Positions 7,356-14,906 of a DNA stretch of 15,089 nt are shown here, piece after piece. Origin of the DNA: CAHJXF01 sp964657795 (GTDB taxonomy: Bacteria; Pseudomonadota; Gammaproteobacteria; Burkholderiales; Burkholderiaceae_D). How positions within the stretch are numbered: the first letter of the stretch is position 1; the number at the start of each line of letters is the position of its first letter. The notes under the pieces are model-generated. The model saw only the letters and a program-made list of their open reading frames with translations, did not search any database and was not told the origin of the DNA. A program made the position numbers and the translations under genes. The stretch lies in the NCBI GenBank assembly GCA_964657795.1, contig CAZZWS010000091.1, forward strand, positions 1-15,089, in the 5' to 3' direction.

Positions 7356-7489
7356 CTGTTCTGTGGTCCATGTATTCAAACTCAATGTTCGCTGGGTGGA
7401 TATGACCAACCACGTGCAACCTTCCGAAAGATCGAGCCATCTCGCAGCGGAACGTGCCGCTGGCACGGACGACGTGCCTTTGTGTGTCG

Positions 7490-7615
7490 TGCGTCGACCA
7501 TGCCGCCGCGGCCGATGTTGATCAGCATCGCACCGAGCGTCATGCGGCCGACGGCCGCAGACAGGTCACGGTGGGTCACGATCGATCGATGGGAGTACGG
7601 CAACGTACAGACGGT
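7490..7615 (-). pseudogene. remnant of a D-2-hydroxyacid dehydrogenase gene
   Basis: The minus strand here reads Gly-Arg-Met-Thr-Leu-Gly-Ala-Met-Leu-Ile-Asn-Ile-Gly-Arg-Gly-Gly-Met-Val-Asp-Ala (7549 down to 7490). This closely matches the signature of NAD-dependent D-2-hydroxyacid dehydrogenases (LdhA, SerA, GhrA families), which read roughly Arg-Met-Lys-Pro-Gly-Ala-x-Leu-Ile-Asn-x-x-Arg-Gly-Gly-x-Val-Asp and include the substrate-binding Arg. The 22 residues before it (Cys-Thr-Leu-Pro... to ...Ser-Ala-Ala-Val) are loosely compatible with the family's Cys-Pro-Leu-Thr-Pro lead-in, though about two residues too long. None of the three frames continues into the expected catalytic Glu/His region, and no Rossmann core precedes it. 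Around 40 of the usual 310-330 residues survive, so this is a fragment, not a gene. The rest of the 7356-7770 gap shows nothing else recognisable. Confidence 0.5.
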
Positions 7616-7770
7616 CCACCGACCGGCGCGCAAGGTGATCGGCATCGGAGATCGATGGACCCGACGCGCGAAGACTATGCTCTTCGCGCGCAACGTGTCC
7701 GACGGTCCCTTCCGCGCGATATCAGCGCCGACGGATGACGCCCGCCGCGTCGTCGTTCACGAAAGCCCTC

Positions 7771-9153
7771 ATGACCTATCAAAGCGTCAACCCCTACAAC
7801 GGCAAGGTCTTCAAGACGTATCCGGACATGACCGATGCCCAACTCGAGCAGGGGATCGCCACCGCGGACACGGCCTACCAGAGTTGGAAGAAACTGAGCT
7901 ACGCCGAGCGTGGCGTCATCGTCGCGAAGGCCGCGAAGCTCCTGCACGAGCAGGCCGATGTCTTCGCGATGCTCGAGACCACCGAGATGGGCAAGCTGAT
8001 CGGCGAGGCACGCGGCGAGGTGAACTACAGCGCCGACATTCTCGCGTACTACGCCGAACACGCGGAGCACTTCCTGCGCGACGAGGAGCTGACGCCGATC
8101 CATGGCCAGGCGCACATGGAGAGCAGCCCGATCGGCGTCATCTTCGGCGTCGAGCCGTGGAACTTTCCGTACTACCAGCTCGCGCGCGTCGCCGGGCCGC
8201 AGTTGATGGCCGGTAACGTCGTGATGGTCAAGCACGCGGGCTGCGTGCCGCAGTGCGCGATCGCGTTCGAGAAGCTGTGGATGGACGCGGGTGCGCCGAA
8301 GGGCATCTACACGAACCTGCTGATCTCGCACGAGCAGTCTGACCGGGTGATCGACGATGTCCGCGTCAAGGGTGTGGCGCTGACCGGTAGCGTCGCAGCG
8401 GGTCGCGACATCGCGGCGCGGGCCGGGCGGGATCTCAAGATCTCGTCGATGGAGCTCGGCGGCGCCGACGCCTTCATCGTCCTCGACGACGCCGACCTCG
8501 AACGCGCGATTCCGTGGGCCGTCTGGGGCCGGATGTACAACCAGGGCCAGACCTGCTGCGCGGCCAAGCGCTTCATCGTGCTCGATTCGATCGCCGACGA
8601 ATTCCTCGCGAAGTTCAAGGCGGCGCTGTCGTTGCAGACGGCCGGCAATCCGCTCGACGAGACGACCACCAAGGGTCCGCTGTCGACCGAGTCGGCGCTG
8701 TTCGATCTGCTCGAGCAGGTCGACACGGCGGTCGACCACGGCGCCAAGGTCTTGATGGGCGGCGCTCGCCTCGGGACGGAAGGCTCGTTCATGCAGACGA
8801 CCATCCTCGGCGACGTGAAGCCCGGCAACCCGGCGTTCCGCGACGAATTCTTCGGACCGGTCGCGATGTTCTTTCGCGTCAAGGACGAGGACGAGGCCAT
8901 CGCCCTGGCCAACGACTCGGACTTCGGCCTCGGCGGCTCGGTCTTCACGCAAGACATCGCGCGCGGCAAGCGCGTCGCCAGCCGCGTCGACACCGGAATG
9001 ATGTTCATCAACAACATCGACTGGTCCGATGCAGCGCTGCCGTTCGGCGGCATCAAGAACTCGGGCTACGGCCGCGAGCTCGGCGACATGGGCATCCAGC
9101 AGTTCGTCAACAAGAAGCTGGTCCGCATCGCCGACAGCCTGGCGCCGGCATGA
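7771..9153 (+). CDS. NAD(P)-dependent aldehyde dehydrogenase, succinate-semialdehyde dehydrogenase (Sad/YneI) type
   Basis: This 460-residue aldehyde dehydrogenase oxidises an aldehyde to its acid. The subfamily is closest to the Sad (YneI) succinate-semialdehyde dehydrogenases, judged from the Leu-Gly-Gly-x-Asp-x-Phe-Ile-Val-Leu block after the catalytic Glu and the Gln-x-Cys-x-Ala-Ala-Lys-Arg-Phe-Ile-Val block. Active-site residues are Asn131 (Pro-Trp-Asn-Phe-Pro), Lys154, Glu228 (Met-Glu-Leu-Gly-Gly) and Cys262 (Gly-Gln-Thr-Cys-Cys). The Glu-Phe-Phe-Gly-Pro motif is at 359-363 and Pro-Phe-Gly-Gly-Ile-Lys at 424-429. I chose the ATG at 7771 because homologues begin at its Ser-Val-Asn-Pro-Tyr-Asn-Gly; an in-frame ATG at 7735 would add 12 residues of unlike sequence and has no ribosome site. 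It is the first gene of the redox group and lies 55 bp before pntAA. The exact substrate (succinate semialdehyde or another short aldehyde) is inferred. Confidence 0.9.
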   Translation: MTYQSVNPYNGKVFKTYPDMTDAQLEQGIATADTAYQSWKKLSYAERGVIVAKAAKLLHEQADVFAMLETTEMGKLIGEARGEVNYSADILAYYAEHAEHFLRDEELTPIHGQAHMESSPIGVIFGVEPWNFPYYQLARVAGPQLMAGNVVMVKHAGCVPQCAIAFEKLWMDAGAPKGIYTNLLISHEQSDRVIDDVRVKGVALTGSVAAGRDIAARAGRDLKISSMELGGADAFIVLDDADLERAIPWAVWGRMYNQGQTCCAAKRFIVLDSIADEFLAKFKAALSLQTAGNPLDETTTKGPLSTESALFDLLEQVDTAVDHGAKVLMGGARLGTEGSFMQTTILGDVKPGNPAFRDEFFGPVAMFFRVKDEDEAIALANDSDFGLGGSVFTQDIARGKRVASRVDTGMMFINNIDWSDAALPFGGIKNSGYGRELGDMGIQQFVNKKLVRIADSLAPA

Positions 9154-9208
9154 CCCGCACCGGCACGCCGCGTGGCGACGCGATGATCGACCTCGGATCG
9201 GGACACTG

Positions 9209-10369
9209 ATGTACGTCCATGTCGCGGTCCTGAAGGAAACGGAGGCGCACGAACGGCGCGTCGCGGTCGTGCCGTCGGTCGTCGCGAAGCTCGTCAAGCT
9301 CGGCGCCAGGATGCACATGCAGACCGGTGCCGGCGATGCCGTCGATCTGCCCGACTCGGCGTATGCCGAGGTGACCTTCGTCGACGACCGGCACGCGCTG
9401 GTCGCCGAGGCTGATCTGGTGCTCGCGGTCCAGCCACCGGCTCTCGACATCGTCGATGCGATGAAGGAAGGCGCCGTCCTCGTCTGCTTCGTCCATGCCG
9501 GTCTGCAGCCGAGCCTCGTGCAACGGCTGGTCGATCGCAAGATCACCTGTTTCGCGATGGAACGGCTGCCGCGCATCTCGCGCGCACAGGCCATGGACGC
9601 GCTGTCGAGCCAGTCCGCGCTGGCCGGCTACTACGCGGTCGAGCTCGGAGCCACGCATCTGGGACGCGTGCTGCCGAAGATCACGACGGCCGCTGGTGCC
9701 ATCGGTCCGGCGAAGGTGCTCGTGATGGGACTCGGGGTCGCGGGTCTCGAAGCGATCGCCACCGCGCATCGACTGGGCGCGGTCGTCGAGGGCTACGACG
9801 TCCGGCCGGAGACGCAGGAACAGGCGCTGTCCCTCGGCGCCACGTTCGTCGAGACCGGCGTCGACGCGCGGGGTGAAGGCGGCTACGCGCGCGAGCTCGA
9901 CGCCGACGAGAAGGCGATGGTCGCTGCCGTGCTCACCACGCACATCCAGAAGGCCGATCTGATCATCACGACGGCGGCCATCCCGGGCCGTGCCTCGCCG
10001 AAGCTGGTGAGCACCGCGCAGGCGGCCGGCATGAAGCCGGGTTCGGTGATCGTCGATCTGTCGGCCGAAGGCGGCGGCAATTGCGACGACACCCGACCCG
10101 GCGAGACGGTGCGCGTGGGCCCGGTCACGATCGTCGCTCCGCTGAACGTGCCTTCGCTGCTCGGCGCAGACGCGAGCGAGCTCTATGCGAAGAACCAATA
10201 CAACCTGCTCGCGCTGATGATGAAGGACAACGTCCTCACCATCGACTGGGACGACGAGATCCTCGCCGGCACCGCGCTGACGCACGCGGGAAAGCGCATG
10301 CCCGATCACGCGCAAGCCGTCGCATCGCCGCCGGTCGTCGCGAAGTCTCGCCTGAAGCACGCCGCCTGA
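9209..10369 (+). CDS. pntAA: NAD(P) transhydrogenase subunit alpha part 1 (NAD-binding domain I)
   Basis: This 386-residue protein is the soluble NAD(H)-binding component of proton-translocating transhydrogenase, which transfers hydride between NADH and NADP+ using the proton gradient. The N-terminal lobe shows the alanine dehydrogenase/PNT pattern (Lys-Glu-x-x-x-x-Glu-x-Arg-Val-Ala, 9-19). The interface segment Arg-Ile-Ser-Arg-Ala-Gln-Ala-Met-Asp-Ala-Leu-Ser-Ser-Gln spans 122-135. The NAD-binding Gly-Leu-Gly-Val-Ala-Gly is at 174-179, and the Asp-Val-Arg-Pro segment that binds the adenosine ribose is at 197-200. The protein ends before the membrane helices, as in the split form known from Rhodospirillum and many other proteobacteria. 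The length is normal. It is followed by pntAB 17 bp later. The ATG at 9209 is chosen because the family N-terminus begins there. Confidence 0.96.
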   Translation: MYVHVAVLKETEAHERRVAVVPSVVAKLVKLGARMHMQTGAGDAVDLPDSAYAEVTFVDDRHALVAEADLVLAVQPPALDIVDAMKEGAVLVCFVHAGLQPSLVQRLVDRKITCFAMERLPRISRAQAMDALSSQSALAGYYAVELGATHLGRVLPKITTAAGAIGPAKVLVMGLGVAGLEAIATAHRLGAVVEGYDVRPETQEQALSLGATFVETGVDARGEGGYARELDADEKAMVAAVLTTHIQKADLIITTAAIPGRASPKLVSTAQAAGMKPGSVIVDLSAEGGGNCDDTRPGETVRVGPVTIVAPLNVPSLLGADASELYAKNQYNLLALMMKDNVLTIDWDDEILAGTALTHAGKRMPDHAQAVASPPVVAKSRLKHAA

Positions 10370-10386
10370 TCCAACCGGACATCCAG

Positions 10387-10728
10387 ATGACCAGCACCAT
10401 CACGGGCTTCGCGGCCCTCTACCTCTTCATGCTCGCGGCCTTCACCGGCTGGGTGATCATCGGCCGCGTGCCGGCGATCCTGCACACGCCGCTGATGTCC
10501 GGCTCCAATTTCGTCCACGGCATCGTCGTGGTCGGCGGCTTCTACGTGCTGCTGGATGCGAGCCTGCCGATCGAGCAGGTCATCGGCTTCCTGGCGGTGC
10601 TGCTCGGGGCTGGCAACGCCGCCGGCGGCTACGCGGTCACCGATCGCATGCTGGCGATGTTCCAGACCAGCGAAGGGAAGCCGGCCCACGTCAAGCACCT
10701 GCATGCGCATCGGAAAGCATCGACATGA
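10387..10728 (+). CDS. pntAB: NAD(P) transhydrogenase subunit alpha part 2 (membrane part)
   Basis: This 113-residue inner-membrane protein corresponds to the C-terminal half of the fused PntA of E. coli. Three hydrophobic segments are visible (about residues 7-29, 40-58 and 60-82). The conserved Pro-Leu-Met-Ser-Gly-Ser-Asn stretch (35-41) lies between the first two, and a Gly-Gly-Tyr-x-Val-Thr-Asp-Arg-Met-Leu motif closes the third (80-89). It forms the proton channel together with PntB. Its TGA overlaps the ATG of pntB in an ATGA arrangement, indicating translational coupling and matched stoichiometry. The histidine- and lysine-rich tail (His-Val-Lys-His-Leu-His-Ala-His-Arg-Lys) is somewhat unusual. 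Confidence 0.95.
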   Translation: MTSTITGFAALYLFMLAAFTGWVIIGRVPAILHTPLMSGSNFVHGIVVVGGFYVLLDASLPIEQVIGFLAVLLGAGNAAGGYAVTDRMLAMFQTSEGKPAHVKHLHAHRKAST

Positions 10729-12176
10729 TCGCGATCCTGCCTTCGCTCGTCGTCGGTGGCGTCGACCTGGTCGCGGCATTCCTGCTGCTCTACGGCCTCA
10801 AGCGCATGTCGTCGCCGGTCACGGCACCGTCCGGCATCCATGTCGCGGGCCTCGGCATGCTGGCGGCCATCGTCGCGAGCTTCCTGTATGTCTTCGACAT
10901 CGGCGAAGCGGCGAGGCCGCACCTGCCGGTCGACCTCGGCCTGGCGATCATCGCCCTCGCCATCGGCGGCGGCTTCGCATGGTGGAGCGGCCGGAAGGTG
11001 GCGCTGACGTCGATGCCGCAGATGGTCGCGCTCTACAACGGCATGGGTGGCGGGGCGGCGGCGGCGATCGCGGCCGCCGAACTGCTCGGCAACCGCACGC
11101 ACGGCTCGCTGCAACTCGGCGTCACGTTGCTCGGCGCCCTGATCGGCGCGGTGTCGCTGTCGGGTTCGTTGATCGCCTGGGCCAAGCTGCAGGGGGTGCT
11201 CAAGAGTCCATGGCGCATCGAGGGCCAGAAGATCCTCAACGGGATGGTCCTGCTGGCGACCCTGCTCTTCGGCGCCTACCTCGTCTTCGTGATGCACGAG
11301 GACCTGGGCTCGCGTGTCGATCCGGTCACGCTGGTCTACGTGTTCTTCGCATGCGCCCTGGTCTTCGGTGTGCTGATGACGTTGCCGATCGGCGGCGCCG
11401 ACATGCCCGTCGTGATCTCGGTCTACAACGCGTTCACGGGCCTCGCCGTCGGTCTCGAAGGCTACGTGTTGCAGAACCCTGCCCTGATGATCGCCGGCAT
11501 GGTGGTCGGCGCGGCCGGCCTGCTGCTGACGCTGCTGATGGCGAAGGCGATGAACCGCTCGGTCGCCAACGTGCTGTTCACCAACTTCGGCGCGGCGACG
11601 AAACAGAAGCAGGGAAACATGAAGGGCAGTCTGAAGCCTGCCGATGCCGGCGATGCGGGCATCTTCATGCGCTATGCGAGCAGCGTGATCATCGTGCCGG
11701 GCTACGGCCTCGCCGTGGCTCAGGGGCAGCAGAAGCTCTACGAATTCGTGAAGCTGCTGCAGGCCGCGGGCGTCGGCGTCAAGTTCGCGGTGCATCCGGT
11801 CGCCGGCCGCATGCCGGGACAGATGGACGTGCTGCTGGCCGAGGCCGGCGTGCCCTACGACCTGATCTTCCAGCTCGAGGACATCAATCCCGAGTTCGCG
11901 ACGACCGATGTCGTCCTCGTGATCGGCGCCAACGACGTCGTCAACCCCGCAGCCCGCACCGACAAGGCATCGCCGATCTTCGGCATGCCGATCCTCGACG
12001 CCGACAAGGCGAAGAAGGTCTACGTCGTCAAGCGCGGCGAGGGCAAGGGCTACGCCGGCATCGTCAACGCGCTCTTCTACGCGGACAACTGCGACATGGT
12101 CTACGGCGATGCGCAGGCCGTCCTGATCAAGATGATCGAAGCGGTCCGCGGACTCGGGTTGGCTGCCGCCGCATGA
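10725..12176 (+). CDS. pntB: NAD(P) transhydrogenase subunit beta
   Basis: This 483-residue subunit combines a membrane domain of several helices (about the first 270 residues, with conserved Met-Pro-Gln-Met-Val-Ala-Leu-Tyr-Asn-Gly-Met-Gly-Gly-Gly around residues 97-110) with a C-terminal NADP(H)-binding domain III facing the cytoplasm. Domain III shows the Val-Pro-Gly-Tyr-Gly-Leu-Ala-Val-Ala-Gln motif (about 324-333), the His-Pro-Val-Ala-Gly-Arg-Met-Pro-Gly-Gln segment, and Gly-Ala-Asn-Asp-Val-Val-Asn-Pro-Ala-Ala (about 401-410), all typical of PntB. With PntAA and PntAB it completes the enzyme, which generally makes NADPH at the expense of NADH and proton-motive force. The length is normal for the family, and the start overlaps pntAB by 4 nt. 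Confidence 0.96.
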   Translation: MIAILPSLVVGGVDLVAAFLLLYGLKRMSSPVTAPSGIHVAGLGMLAAIVASFLYVFDIGEAARPHLPVDLGLAIIALAIGGGFAWWSGRKVALTSMPQMVALYNGMGGGAAAAIAAAELLGNRTHGSLQLGVTLLGALIGAVSLSGSLIAWAKLQGVLKSPWRIEGQKILNGMVLLATLLFGAYLVFVMHEDLGSRVDPVTLVYVFFACALVFGVLMTLPIGGADMPVVISVYNAFTGLAVGLEGYVLQNPALMIAGMVVGAAGLLLTLLMAKAMNRSVANVLFTNFGAATKQKQGNMKGSLKPADAGDAGIFMRYASSVIIVPGYGLAVAQGQQKLYEFVKLLQAAGVGVKFAVHPVAGRMPGQMDVLLAEAGVPYDLIFQLEDINPEFATTDVVLVIGANDVVNPAARTDKASPIFGMPILDADKAKKVYVVKRGEGKGYAGIVNALFYADNCDMVYGDAQAVLIKMIEAVRGLGLAAAA

Positions 12177-12184
12177 ACGCCATC

Positions 12185-12205
12185 GGCCGCGCCCACGATG
12201 CGGCC
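12185..12205 (+). other. stem-loop between pntB and the alcohol dehydrogenase gene
   Basis: GGCCGC (12185-12190) pairs perfectly with GCGGCC (12200-12205) around a 9-nt loop, in the 43-bp gap after the pntB stop. There is no T-run. It might protect the pnt mRNA end or reduce read-through to the downstream gene, but six-base GC stems are common by chance in such DNA. Confidence 0.3.
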
Positions 12206-12219
12206 TCACCAGGAACCCC

Positions 12220-13248
12220 ATGAACAAGACGATGCAGGCCGCCGTGGTCGAGCGGTACGGACAGCCGTTGACGCTGCGTGAAGTCGAAGTGCCCGAGGTC
12301 GGCCCCGGCCAGATCCTCGTCAAGACCGAGGCGTGCGGGGTCTGTCACACCGACCTGCATTCGGCGTCCGGCGACTTCCCCAACAAGGCGACGCTGCCGT
12401 TCATTCCCGGCCACGAAGGCATCGGCGTGGTGGTCGCGATGGGCGCCGGCGTGACCAGTGTCAAGGAAGGCGATCGCGTCGGCGTGCCCTGGCTCTACTC
12501 GGCTTGCGGCCACTGCGAATACTGCCTGACGGCCTGGGAGACGGTCTGCGCGAAGGCGGAGTTCGGCGGCTACACGAGGAACGGCGGCTTCGCGGAATAC
12601 ATCCTCGCCGATCCGAGCTACGTCGCCCACATCCCGATGGGCCTGTCCGCAGCCGAAGCGGCGCCGATCATCTGTGCCGGGATCACCACTTACAAAGGCA
12701 TCAAGGTCACCGAAGCGCGCCCGGGTGAATGGGTCGTCGTATCGGGAGCGGGCGGACTGGGCCATCTGGCCATCGAGTATGCGAAGGCGATGGGGCTGCA
12801 CGTCTGCGCAGTCGATATCGACGATGGCAAGCTCGCTCATGCGACGCGACTCGGCGCGGATGCCGTCGTCAACGCGCTCGATGAAGATCCGGTCAATGCT
12901 GTCGTCAAGGTGACCGACGGTGGCGCGCACGGCGTCCTGATCACCGCCCCTTCGCTTTCCGCCTTCAATCAGGGTGTTCGCATGACGAGGAAGCGCGGGA
13001 CCTGCGCGCTGATCGGACTGCCACCCGGCGAGATCGCGTTACCGCTCTTCGATGTCGTGGCCAACTGCATCACGATCCGCGGATCCTTCGTCGGCAATCG
13101 CGCCGACATGGCCGAGTGCCTTCAGTTCGTCGCGGAAGGGAAGGTCAAGGCCGATATCGAGATGCAGCCGCTGTCGGCGATCAATGACGTGTTCGAACGT
13201 CTGCGGCACGGCGAAGTGGCCTCGCGGGTCGTCATCGATTTCAGTTAG
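12220..13248 (+). CDS. adhP: zinc-dependent alcohol dehydrogenase, AdhP type
   Basis: This 342-residue medium-chain dehydrogenase interconverts a primary alcohol and its aldehyde with NAD+. Catalytic zinc ligands are Cys39 (Ala-Cys-Gly-Val-Cys-His-Thr-Asp), His65 (Gly-His-Glu-Gly) and Cys152 (Ile-Cys-Ala-Gly). The structural zinc lobe has all four cysteines (96, 99, 102, 110). The nucleotide fold shows Gly-Ala-Gly-Gly-Leu-Gly (176-181), and Asp199 at the end of the second strand predicts NAD+ over NADP+ preference. The length equals that of ethanol-active AdhP/AdhA enzymes. The ATG at 12220 has an AGGA site upstream; Met5 is an alternative. It follows pntB by 43 bp and is probably co-expressed. 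Together with the aldehyde dehydrogenase it could carry an alcohol to the acid, with the transhydrogenase balancing NADH and NADPH. Confidence 0.93.
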   Translation: MNKTMQAAVVERYGQPLTLREVEVPEVGPGQILVKTEACGVCHTDLHSASGDFPNKATLPFIPGHEGIGVVVAMGAGVTSVKEGDRVGVPWLYSACGHCEYCLTAWETVCAKAEFGGYTRNGGFAEYILADPSYVAHIPMGLSAAEAAPIICAGITTYKGIKVTEARPGEWVVVSGAGGLGHLAIEYAKAMGLHVCAVDIDDGKLAHATRLGADAVVNALDEDPVNAVVKVTDGGAHGVLITAPSLSAFNQGVRMTRKRGTCALIGLPPGEIALPLFDVVANCITIRGSFVGNRADMAECLQFVAEGKVKADIEMQPLSAINDVFERLRHGEVASRVVIDFS

Positions 13249-13250
13249 CA

Positions 13251-13269
13251 GGTCGATGCGCATTCGACC
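13251..13269 (+). terminator. stem-loop after the alcohol dehydrogenase gene
   Basis: GGTCGA (13251-13256) and TCGACC (13264-13269) form a six-base perfect stem two bases after the TAG stop, with a 7-nt loop that itself contains part of the palindrome ATGCGCAT. There is no following T-tract, so this is at best a weak terminator or a 3'-end stabiliser for the redox operon. Confidence 0.35.
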
Positions 13270-13533
13270 CAAGCTCGCCCGCCCTCGCCGTTAGAGGGAC
13301 GCGACACCCGTTGCACAACGTCGGCGGCAATCGCCGTCGAGCGGTGGCTGGCAAAAAACAAACCCGTGTAACCGCCTCGCGAACCCCAGGATCGGCGAGG
13401 GGCAAACCTACTTCGTTGCCTCGGCGGCCCAACCCTGCACGTTGCCACTTTCGGTTCGTTCGAGGACCGTCGTTGCTTGAATCCCGATGTCAGTTGGGAC
13501 GAGTGACCGGAGACCGGCGCCGGCAAGCCGCGC
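13270..13533. other. intergenic stretch without a recognisable gene
   Basis: Open frames exist on both strands, but none gives a protein I recognise, and their compositions look like shadows (Arg/Ser-rich). The stretch has locally lower GC, including an A-rich segment near 13351-13363, and several short inverted repeats: CCTCGC/GCGAGG around 13375-13400 and CGTTG/CAACG around 13310-13321. It lies between a complete gene and a broken one, which fits a rearrangement junction or a spacer inherited with the fragment downstream. Confidence 0.4.
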
Positions 13534-13797
13534 GTGCGCGTGACGACGACGAGCGAGCCCGTGTCTGCCGCGGCCGGGCTCTACGACGTCAACGTCGACC
13601 CCGTGACGGGCGACGAGGTCGGCGTGTTCACGCTTTGCACGGTGCCTCCCGATGAATTCCTCGGTACCGTCCACGATCGCGCGCCGATGGTTCTTCTGCC
13701 GTCCCAGTACGAAGCATGGTTGGAAGGCGGCGTGGAGGCGTTACAACTGGTCGGCACGCATCCGGACGCGACGGCGTTCGAGGAGGCGAGGGTCTAG
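13534..13797 (+). pseudogene. 5'-truncated SRAP (YedK/HMCES-like) gene remnant
   Basis: The 87-residue reading frame matches only the C-terminal part of the SOS-response-associated peptidase family, which caps abasic sites in single-stranded DNA. It shows Ala-Gly-Leu-Tyr-Asp (14-18, usually Ala-Gly-Leu-Trp-Glu), an Asp-Pro-x-Thr-Gly-Asp-Glu turn, Phe-Thr-Leu-Cys-Thr (32-36, usually Phe-Thr-Ile-Ile-Thr), Val-His-Asp-Arg-Ala-Pro-Met-Val-Leu (46-54, usually Ile-His-Asp-Arg-Met-Pro-Val-Ile-Leu) and Ala-Trp-Leu (61-63). His47 corresponds to the family's active-site His. The N-terminal half, including the essential Cys2 that forms the DNA crosslink and the conserved Asn, is absent in all upstream frames, and the active-site Glu is Asp. 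Family members are about 220 residues long. The only available start is a GTG at 13534 with no clear ribosome site. This is almost certainly a decayed fragment; expression as a small protein is possible but unsupported. Confidence 0.7.
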
Positions 13798-13878
13798 TCG
13801 GCCAAGCGGGGTGATCCGTACATTGAAAGCGGCGCGTCATGTGTCTCGCACCGGCCGAGACCGCGCCCGGACGCCGTC

Positions 13879-14883
13879 ATGCCCTTGAAACACAAGCCCC
13901 CTAAGTTGTTCGGTCCACTTCAAGAAGACCTCCCGATGACGGATACCGAATTGGTCGCGCGACTGCGGGAAGATCTGCGAGACAGCTACGACGAGGAACT
14001 CGAACTCGAGCTCCACGACTGGGTCGGCGACACCGTCGAACATGACGTCGAGGACGGCGACCGCACCGATGACACAGATGAAGCCGGTGCAGCCGCGAAG
14101 CATGCGGGGCGGGACGCACGCCGTCTCTATTTTCGCGAACTCTTTCGCTTGCAGGGCGAACTCGTCAAGCTGCAGGATTGGATTGTCGCGACCCGCCATA
14201 AGGTCGTCATCGTCTTCGAAGGCCGGGACGCGGCCGGCAAGGGCGGCATGATCAAACGCATCACGCAGCGGCTCAACCCGCGCGTGTGTCGGGTTGCGGC
14301 GTTGCCGGCACCGAACGATCGCGAACGAACGCAGTGGTACTTCCAGCGTTACGTGGCGCACTTGCCGGCCGCGGGCGAGATGGTTCTCTTCGACCGCAGC
14401 TGGTACAACCGCGCCGGCGTCGAACGCGTGATGGGCTTCTGCGACGATCACGAATACGAGGAGTTCTTCCGCTCGGCGCCCGAATTCGAGAAGATGCTGG
14501 TGCGCTCCGGCATCCAGGTCATCAAGTACTGGTTCTCCATTTCCGACGACGAGCAACGCGCGCGCTTCCTCGGCCGCATCCACGATCCACTGAAGCAGTG
14601 GAAGCTCAGTCCGATGGACCTCGAGTCGCGGCGTCGCTGGGAGGAATACACCGAAGCCAAAGAAGTGATGCTCGAGCGCACGCACAGTCCGGAGTCGCCG
14701 TGGTGGGTCGTCAACGCCAACGACAAGAAGAAGGCGCGTCTGAACTGCATCACGCATCTGCTCGGGCAGATGCCGTATCGCGAGACGACGCATGTCGAGA
14801 TCGTGCTGCCCGAACGCGAGCGCAATGCGGACTATCAACGTCGGCCAGTGCCGCCGGAGCTGATCGTCCCCGAGATCTACTGA
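13879..14883 (+). CDS. ppk2: polyphosphate kinase 2
   Basis: This 334-residue PPK2-family kinase transfers phosphate between polyphosphate and nucleotides, mainly making nucleoside triphosphates from diphosphates in class I members. The P-loop is Gly-Arg-Asp-Ala-Ala-Gly-Lys-Gly-Gly (115-123), and the Walker B-like Phe-Asp-Arg-Ser-Trp-Tyr-Asn-Arg is at 171-178. The lid-side blocks Trp-Tyr-Phe-Gln-Arg-Tyr (153-158), Asp-Pro-Leu-Lys-Gln-Trp-Lys-Leu-Ser-Pro-Met-Asp (236-247) and Asn-Asp-Lys-Lys-Lys-Ala-Arg (280-286) are intact. An acidic N-terminal region (about 31-70) precedes the core. Two starts are possible, ATG at 13879 and ATG at 13936; neither has a strong ribosome site, and the longer form is given. 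It is cytoplasmic, and convergent with a phosphate transporter gene 23 bp away, which fits phosphate storage. I take it as single-domain class I from its length and one kinase core. Confidence 0.94.
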   Translation: MPLKHKPPKLFGPLQEDLPMTDTELVARLREDLRDSYDEELELELHDWVGDTVEHDVEDGDRTDDTDEAGAAAKHAGRDARRLYFRELFRLQGELVKLQDWIVATRHKVVIVFEGRDAAGKGGMIKRITQRLNPRVCRVAALPAPNDRERTQWYFQRYVAHLPAAGEMVLFDRSWYNRAGVERVMGFCDDHEYEEFFRSAPEFEKMLVRSGIQVIKYWFSISDDEQRARFLGRIHDPLKQWKLSPMDLESRRRWEEYTEAKEVMLERTHSPESPWWVVNANDKKKARLNCITHLLGQMPYRETTHVEIVLPERERNADYQRRPVPPELIVPEIY

Positions 14884-14906
14884 GCTCGAGGACGAAACCG
14901 CTCAGG

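Noticed and set aside
7346..7379. Possible sigma-70 promoter (TTGAAT and TATAGA on the minus strand) ahead of the PhyH gene.
   Set aside because: The boxes are 22 bp apart, too far for a standard promoter, and better-spaced -35 matches are poor.
7306..7440. In-frame N-terminal extension of the PhyH gene by 45 residues.
   Set aside because: The added residues do not resemble the family, while the internal ATG at 7305 has a good AGGAG site and matches the fold start.
7513..7530. Near-perfect 18-bp palindrome CGATGTTGA/TCAGCATCG that looks like an operator.
   Set aside because: It falls exactly on the codons for Met-Leu-Ile-Asn-Ile of the dehydrogenase remnant on the minus strand, so the symmetry is explained by coding sequence.
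13427..13499. GCCCAAC and GTTGGGA 73 bp apart, resembling the ends of an integron attC site.
   Set aside because: The last base of the second box does not fit GTTRRRY, the interior shows no extended self-complementarity, and no integrase is present.
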